Shown here in pieces: positions 6,039 to 9,055 of a stretch of 9,055 bases of DNA. The DNA is taken from contig CAYQLC010000037.1 of NCBI GenBank assembly GCA_964418325.1, positions 1-9,055 of the forward strand, read 5' to 3'. Each line of letters opens with the position of its first letter. Position 1 is the first letter of the stretch. The stretch is from IMCC26077 sp964418325. Lineage in GTDB: Bacteria > Actinomycetota > Actinomycetes > Nanopelagicales > Nanopelagicaceae. Both the position numbers and the translations under genes were made by a program. The notes under the pieces were generated by a model, which searched no databases, had not been told where the DNA came from, and was given only the letters and a program-made list of their open reading frames with translations.

Positions 6039-6866
6039 TCAGCCCAGTGGCTGGATTTCATCCCAGTGAGGAGGTACTGAAGAGCTACTTTGGATAGCAA
6101 AACTTGCCCAATGAATCCCAATTTCCGCTGATTCCCGTGCTCGTTCTCCTTGAGCTAGACCCACGAGCATGCCAGCAAGAAATGAATCTCCTGCGCCGGT
6201 CGCATCAACTATTGGTACAGGTTTGGCAGGTAGTTGCTCTTTTTCATGACCATTAAAAATTTCTACTCCCTCAGGACCTTTGGTGATGACCGCTATTTGA
6301 AATCTGTCGCTATCAAATTCAAAGTCAGTGACATCCTTGATAGAACCGACAATATATTCGGCGTGAATATCTTTGTCCTTTATTGCGTTGACTCCCACGA
6401 CAGTGGTTGCGCCGACAAGCTGAGCAGACTCCAACATAGTTCGGTAAAAGGCGCGCCAAACTGGGAAGACGACGACATCGTTCTTGTCAAAAGTGACTGA
6501 TGATTCAATCTCTGAGAATCGATTCTCTTCTAGTGCAAATACAGTTCGCTCCCCATCATCATCCACGGTGATAATTGCATGCAGTGATGGCCCTGGGAGC
6601 ACTTTTACATCAATCTCTTGGATTGCAGTTCTTTGTAGGTTCTCAAGAAGTCCACTACCAATGTTGTCATCTCCCACATATGAGATCAACCTGGTACGTA
6701 CACCTGAGGAAGCAACTGCGGCGGCAATGTTCAGTCCCGAACCACCCGGTCTTTCAGATCGATTCTTTCCTTGAGCGAAGCCACCATTTTCGGGGAAATT
6801 AGCTATGTTTATGACTGTATCCCAAGATGTGGGGCCAACAATTATCACTCGTTTCATGAGAGTCAT
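6039..6866 (-). CDS. PfkB-family carbohydrate/nucleoside kinase (ribokinase-like)
   Basis: A 275-residue ATP-dependent kinase of the PfkB/ribokinase family, somewhat shorter than typical ribokinases (about 300). Landmarks are the N-terminal strand with a substrate aspartate (VGPTSWD, Asp16), the PGGSGLNIA glycine signature (40-48), SYVGDD (62-67), ITKGPEGV (194-201), and the C-terminal signature DATGAGDSF (221-229) with catalytic base Asp227 and the GAG anion hole. I chose ATG at 6866 because it overlaps the upstream stop as ATGA, like other junctions here; ATG at 6857 (MKRVIIVG) is a near-equal alternative. It sits between the ADP-ribosylglycohydrolase-like gene and the nucleoside hydrolase, so ribose, or a nucleoside, is the likely substrate, giving ribose 5-phosphate or a nucleotide. 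That choice comes from context; PfkB substrates are hard to predict from sequence. Confidence 0.9.
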   Translation of the reverse strand: MTLMKRVIIVGPTSWDTVINIANFPENGGFAQGKNRSERPGGSGLNIAAAVASSGVRTRLISYVGDDNIGSGLLENLQRTAIQEIDVKVLPGPSLHAIITVDDDGERTVFALEENRFSEIESSVTFDKNDVVVFPVWRAFYRTMLESAQLVGATTVVGVNAIKDKDIHAEYIVGSIKDVTDFEFDSDRFQIAVITKGPEGVEIFNGHEKEQLPAKPVPIVDATGAGDSFLAGMLVGLAQGERARESAEIGIHWASFAIQSSSSVPPHWDEIQPLG

Positions 6867-7651
6867 AATCTCGCGAAGGCGCTCTCGAGTGCTGGAGACA
6901 TCAACTCCAGTGCCGTCCAATCAACATCATTCAACCAGGGAATTGTAAAGAGCTCTGTGGAATTCCAATTTCGTGATGCCACAAGAGCTGCGGATAATGC
7001 TGCGACGGTGTCGGTATCGCCACCTAGTGAACAAGCTAGCCGAATGGCTTCACTCACTGAACTTGAGCATCCTGCGACATACACAACGGCATCCAAGGTT
7101 GTATTAGCATCATTAGAAACACCACTTTTGAAGTCTTTCGGATCAACAGTTCCTTTTCGGTGTACTAGCCCAGCGAAGATATCTGCGAGAGCCACGGCCG
7201 CATCAACGCCATATTCGCGATGAGTGCTAGCGGAGAGAATCCGTACCCATTTTTGACGCTCATCTCTTTCGGTAAATATCAATCCAAGTAAAGCAGTTCT
7301 CATCATTGCGCCATTGGTTAGGCCTATCGAATTCACTTCGAAGTCTTTTACTGGAAGACCAAGAGCAGCTCGAGTTGTGGGTCCTAGTCCACGCAATTGG
7401 CTTTGATTCTGACGAATGAGAGTTAGAAAATCCTTTGCGCTCTCTTCAACATTTCTGGCTCTTAAAGATAATAATGTCAGAAGGGTCAAGCTTGTATCAT
7501 CACTGGTACTACCAAAGGGCCAGTCTAACTTTTTTCTGAGTACATTCGGAATCTCACTCGTCCTTTCGGTGAATTCATAGAATGCACCGAAAGCATCTCC
7601 CGCTGCGTATGCAATCAGCGCAGTAGCAAGTCGTTTTTCGCTGTCACTCAT
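6863..7651 (-). CDS. ADP-ribosylglycohydrolase-family protein (DraG/ARH type)
   Basis: A 262-residue all-helical ADP-ribosylglycohydrolase-family protein (usual length 250-320). These Mg-dependent enzymes remove ADP-ribose from proteins or small molecules, and some bacterial members probably hydrolyse other ribosyl compounds. Landmarks are YAAGDAFGAFYEF (15-27), STSDDTSLT (48-56, metal-binding SDDT), LTNGAMMR (111-118), His144 near the middle, and SLGGDTDTVAAL (208-219), the second metal motif with GGDTDT. All family ligands seem intact. I start at ATG 7651, with GGAAGG just upstream and the usual 15-20 residues before GDAxG; an in-frame ATG at 7708 would add 19 residues and leave only 39 bases to the divergent P450. 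It is first of the four-gene leftward operon and its stop overlaps the kinase start (ATGA). With the kinase and nucleoside hydrolase it suggests ribosyl-compound salvage; the true substrate is open. Confidence 0.88.
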   Translation of the reverse strand: MSDSEKRLATALIAYAAGDAFGAFYEFTERTSEIPNVLRKKLDWPFGSTSDDTSLTLLTLLSLRARNVEESAKDFLTLIRQNQSQLRGLGPTTRAALGLPVKDFEVNSIGLTNGAMMRTALLGLIFTERDERQKWVRILSASTHREYGVDAAVALADIFAGLVHRKGTVDPKDFKSGVSNDANTTLDAVVYVAGCSSSVSEAIRLACSLGGDTDTVAALSAALVASRNWNSTELFTIPWLNDVDWTALELMSPALESAFARL

Positions 7652-7747
7652 ATCCTTCCAATCTTTGGGTAGATTTCCAGCGATAAGCAGTGACAAATTC
7701 ACATTCAAAGTCTAGTTAACTCGGCAAAGAATTGTTAGGGTCTAGCC
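7652..7747. promoter_or_regulatory. Divergent intergenic promoter region before P450
   Basis: These 96 bases separate the leftward four-gene operon from the rightward P450. Rightward, GTGACA (7690-7695) resembles a -35 box, with TAGTTA (7713-7718) 17 bases on as a weak -10. An 8-bp palindrome AGTTAACT lies at 7714-7721, and GTCTAG occurs twice in direct orientation (7710-7715 and 7740-7745). AGGG (7737-7740), seven bases before ATG 7748, is the P450 ribosome site. If the ADP-ribosylglycohydrolase gene really begins at 7708, the region shrinks to 39 bases. The promoter boxes are tentative. Confidence 0.35.
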
Positions 7748-8992
7748 ATGCTTGATGATCGAATAAAGTTATCTCTGGACGACAAGAGTTACTTTTCTGA
7801 TCCCTATCAACTATTTGATGATTTACGGCGAGAATCTCCGATATATCGAAGTGAAGTGATTGGTGGCTGGCTTATCACTCGCCATGAAGATGTTGATGGC
7901 ATTCTGCGTAATTCTGAGACTTTTTCCAGTAAAGGTAGAGTTACTCACCTACTGAATCAGTTGGATCCTGAAATTCAACCCCGGATTCAATTACTTCACT
8001 ACCACTTTGCGCGAGGCCTTGCCCACTCAGATGCTCCAGAACATCGCAGGCTACGTGGGCTTCTAGCCCAAGCTTTCACACCAAGAATGATTGAGGGGAT
8101 GAGAGGACGGATTCGCGAACTCGCAGAGACGATCATCGATCAGTTACCTTCAGAAATAGATCTCATTAATGATTTATTCACACCACTTCCTGCACTTGTT
8201 GTAGGTGAGCTTCTGGGTTCAACCCCCGAGGACATTCCTGACTTGATTCGCTGGGCTCATGCAATTAACGGTCTTTATGAAAAGGGTGGCCGTATCTCCC
8301 CTGATAAGGCGCTGCATGCAGAAGCAATGTTGACCGAGATGCGAAACTTCGTTGGACGATTGATCACGGAGCGACAATCTTTGAAGTCGGTCGGAAAACT
8401 AACTGGTGATGAAGATGTCTTAGCCGCCTTAGTGATGCAAGAGGCTGACGCCTTAAGCGATGATGAGATGTTGTCTACCGTTGTCTCGCTCTTTGTTGCC
8501 GGACATGAGACCACTACGCATTTACTGGGTAATGGATTTTTTGCAATTCTGAACCGCCCAGAGTGGGTTACCCATATGAAACAGAATCCGAGTTTGATTC
8601 CTCTCGTTGTCGAAGAATTTGCACGATTCGATGGATCCGTTCCTCGATCCTGGCGCATACCAAAGGTTAATGTTGAAATCTCTGGAGTGAAGATTTCTGC
8701 AGGTGAACTTGTGCTTCCAATGCTCGCGGCAGCAAATCGAGATCCTGCTGTATTTTCGAATCCACAGATGTTTAATCCGCATCGTGAAACTAATAAGAAA
8801 CACTTTGCATATGGGAAGGGTGTCCACGTATGTATTGGTGCTCCACTTGCGCGAATTGAAGCACAAGAGATTATCGCAGCGATACTGAGTCGCTTCTCTT
8901 CGATTGAATTACGTAGTGGTCCTAGTTCTTTGAAATGGCGCGAAGACTTAGCCCTACGAGGTCTGCTGAATTTGCCAGTTAGATTAAATTAG
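7748..8992 (+). CDS. Cytochrome P450 monooxygenase
   Basis: A complete 414-residue soluble bacterial cytochrome P450 (typical length 390-420) with no membrane anchor. It would insert one oxygen atom into an organic substrate using electrons from a ferredoxin/reductase pair. Landmarks are the C-helix heme-propionate pair HRRLR (99-103), the I-helix oxygen-activation motif AGHETT (251-256), the K-helix ExxR as EFAR (290-293), the RDP segment (331-333), and the heme loop YGKGVHVCIGAPLAR (355-369) with axial Cys362. The first residue of the heme loop is Tyr355 where Phe is usual. ATG 7748 is supported by AGGG seven bases upstream. No ferredoxin, reductase or biosynthetic neighbour is in the window, so it must borrow redox partners from elsewhere. 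Its last 14 bases overlap the end of the convergent downstream gene. The substrate cannot be inferred. Confidence 0.97.
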   Translation: MLDDRIKLSLDDKSYFSDPYQLFDDLRRESPIYRSEVIGGWLITRHEDVDGILRNSETFSSKGRVTHLLNQLDPEIQPRIQLLHYHFARGLAHSDAPEHRRLRGLLAQAFTPRMIEGMRGRIRELAETIIDQLPSEIDLINDLFTPLPALVVGELLGSTPEDIPDLIRWAHAINGLYEKGGRISPDKALHAEAMLTEMRNFVGRLITERQSLKSVGKLTGDEDVLAALVMQEADALSDDEMLSTVVSLFVAGHETTTHLLGNGFFAILNRPEWVTHMKQNPSLIPLVVEEFARFDGSVPRSWRIPKVNVEISGVKISAGELVLPMLAAANRDPAVFSNPQMFNPHRETNKKHFAYGKGVHVCIGAPLARIEAQEIIAAILSRFSSIELRSGPSSLKWREDLALRGLLNLPVRLN

Positions 8993-9053
8993 ATACTTCA
9001 ATACCAAATCGAGCGAGTTCTGCTTTTCCGCCATCAATCTCGGTGAGAACGAA
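8979..9053 (-). CDS. C-terminal fragment of a leftward gene, possibly phosphoribosyltransferase-like
   Basis: A leftward frame enters from the right edge and ends with TAA at 8979-8981, giving 24 visible residues: FVLTEIDGG, then KAELARFGIEV, then SNLI. A hydrophobic strand ending in acidic-glycine residues, an Ala/Glu helix, a G-I-x-V turn and a hydrophobic terminus resemble the tail of orotate-type phosphoribosyltransferases (VLxxVDREEGG...L...GI...SL). The similarity is faint and the fragment short, so the family is a guess. It overlaps the P450 3' end by 14 bases, much as nagA overlaps the M24-like gene. A second leftward frame is also open here but gives a less protein-like sequence. Confidence 0.45.
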   Translation of the reverse strand, partial: FVLTEIDGGKAELARFGIEVSNLI

Positions 9054-9055
9054 TG

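Noticed and set aside
6032..6121. 30-residue N-terminal extension of the nucleoside hydrolase
   Set aside because: It lies within the 3' end of the kinase gene and precedes the canonical MRHLVIDTD start, so the reading frame is open by chance.
6867..6920. 18-residue N-terminal extension of the PfkB kinase
   Set aside because: It overlaps the ADP-ribosylglycohydrolase coding end and shows no PfkB similarity; ATG 6866 or 6857 directly precedes the first strand.
7652..7708. Upstream ATG at 7708 for the ADP-ribosylglycohydrolase-like gene
   Set aside because: Not excluded, but it has no ribosome site and adds 19 residues before the usual family N-terminus; listed as the alternative start.
8275..8866. 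Antisense open frames of 127 and 114 codons within P450
   Set aside because: They overlap a gene with every P450 signature and show no domain-like features of their own.
8984..9055. Second leftward open frame at the right edge
   Set aside because: It is open for 24 codons, but its residues look less protein-like than the frame ending at 8979, which gives a strand-helix-turn pattern.

Overview
The window is a compact stretch of bacterial chromosome of moderate GC (mid-40s percent by eye). It is packed with catabolic genes whose junctions mostly overlap by a few bases. Overlapping ATGA/TGATG junctions, overlapping convergent gene ends and a stand-alone bacterial P450 suggest a small-genome, free-living bacterium. 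A low-GC actinobacterium, such as a freshwater lineage, is my best guess, but no marker gene here proves the taxonomy. I see no RNA gene, mobile element, CRISPR array or phage gene.

Region A (1-4096) is a divergent sugar-catabolism locus. Leftward run an NAD(P)-dependent Gfo/Idh/MocA oxidoreductase and an L-fucose isomerase-like protein, the latter cut off by the window start. Rightward run a divergent NagB-type sugar-phosphate deaminase/isomerase and NagA (N-acetylglucosamine-6-phosphate deacetylase), joined by an ATGA overlap. The 167-bp divergent promoter region holds a perfect 11+3+11 bp palindrome with a GGTCTGACC core, matching the GGTCNGACC core of FadR-subfamily GntR operators. It is the best candidate control site in the window. 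An oxidoreductase and ketol-isomerase beside NagA/NagB point to catabolism of an amino sugar or a modified sugar rather than plain GlcNAc. The changed catalytic loop in the NagB homologue fits that idea.

Region B (4077-7651) is a leftward four-gene operon. In transcription order it encodes an ADP-ribosylglycohydrolase-family protein, a PfkB-family sugar/nucleoside kinase, a nucleoside hydrolase, and an M24 (creatinase/aminopeptidase-P fold) protein that seems to have lost most of its metal ligands. The first three form a plausible route for freeing ribose from ribosyl compounds and phosphorylating it. The M24-like protein has no obvious role and is the most puzzling member.

Region C (7652-9055) begins with a 96-bp divergent intergenic stretch, followed by a complete rightward cytochrome P450 with no redox partner in view. 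The C-terminus of a leftward gene then runs into the P450 end; its 24 visible residues faintly resemble the tail of an orotate-type phosphoribosyltransferase. Both convergent junctions (nagA/M24 and P450/terminal gene) overlap in coding sequence, leaving no room for separate terminators.
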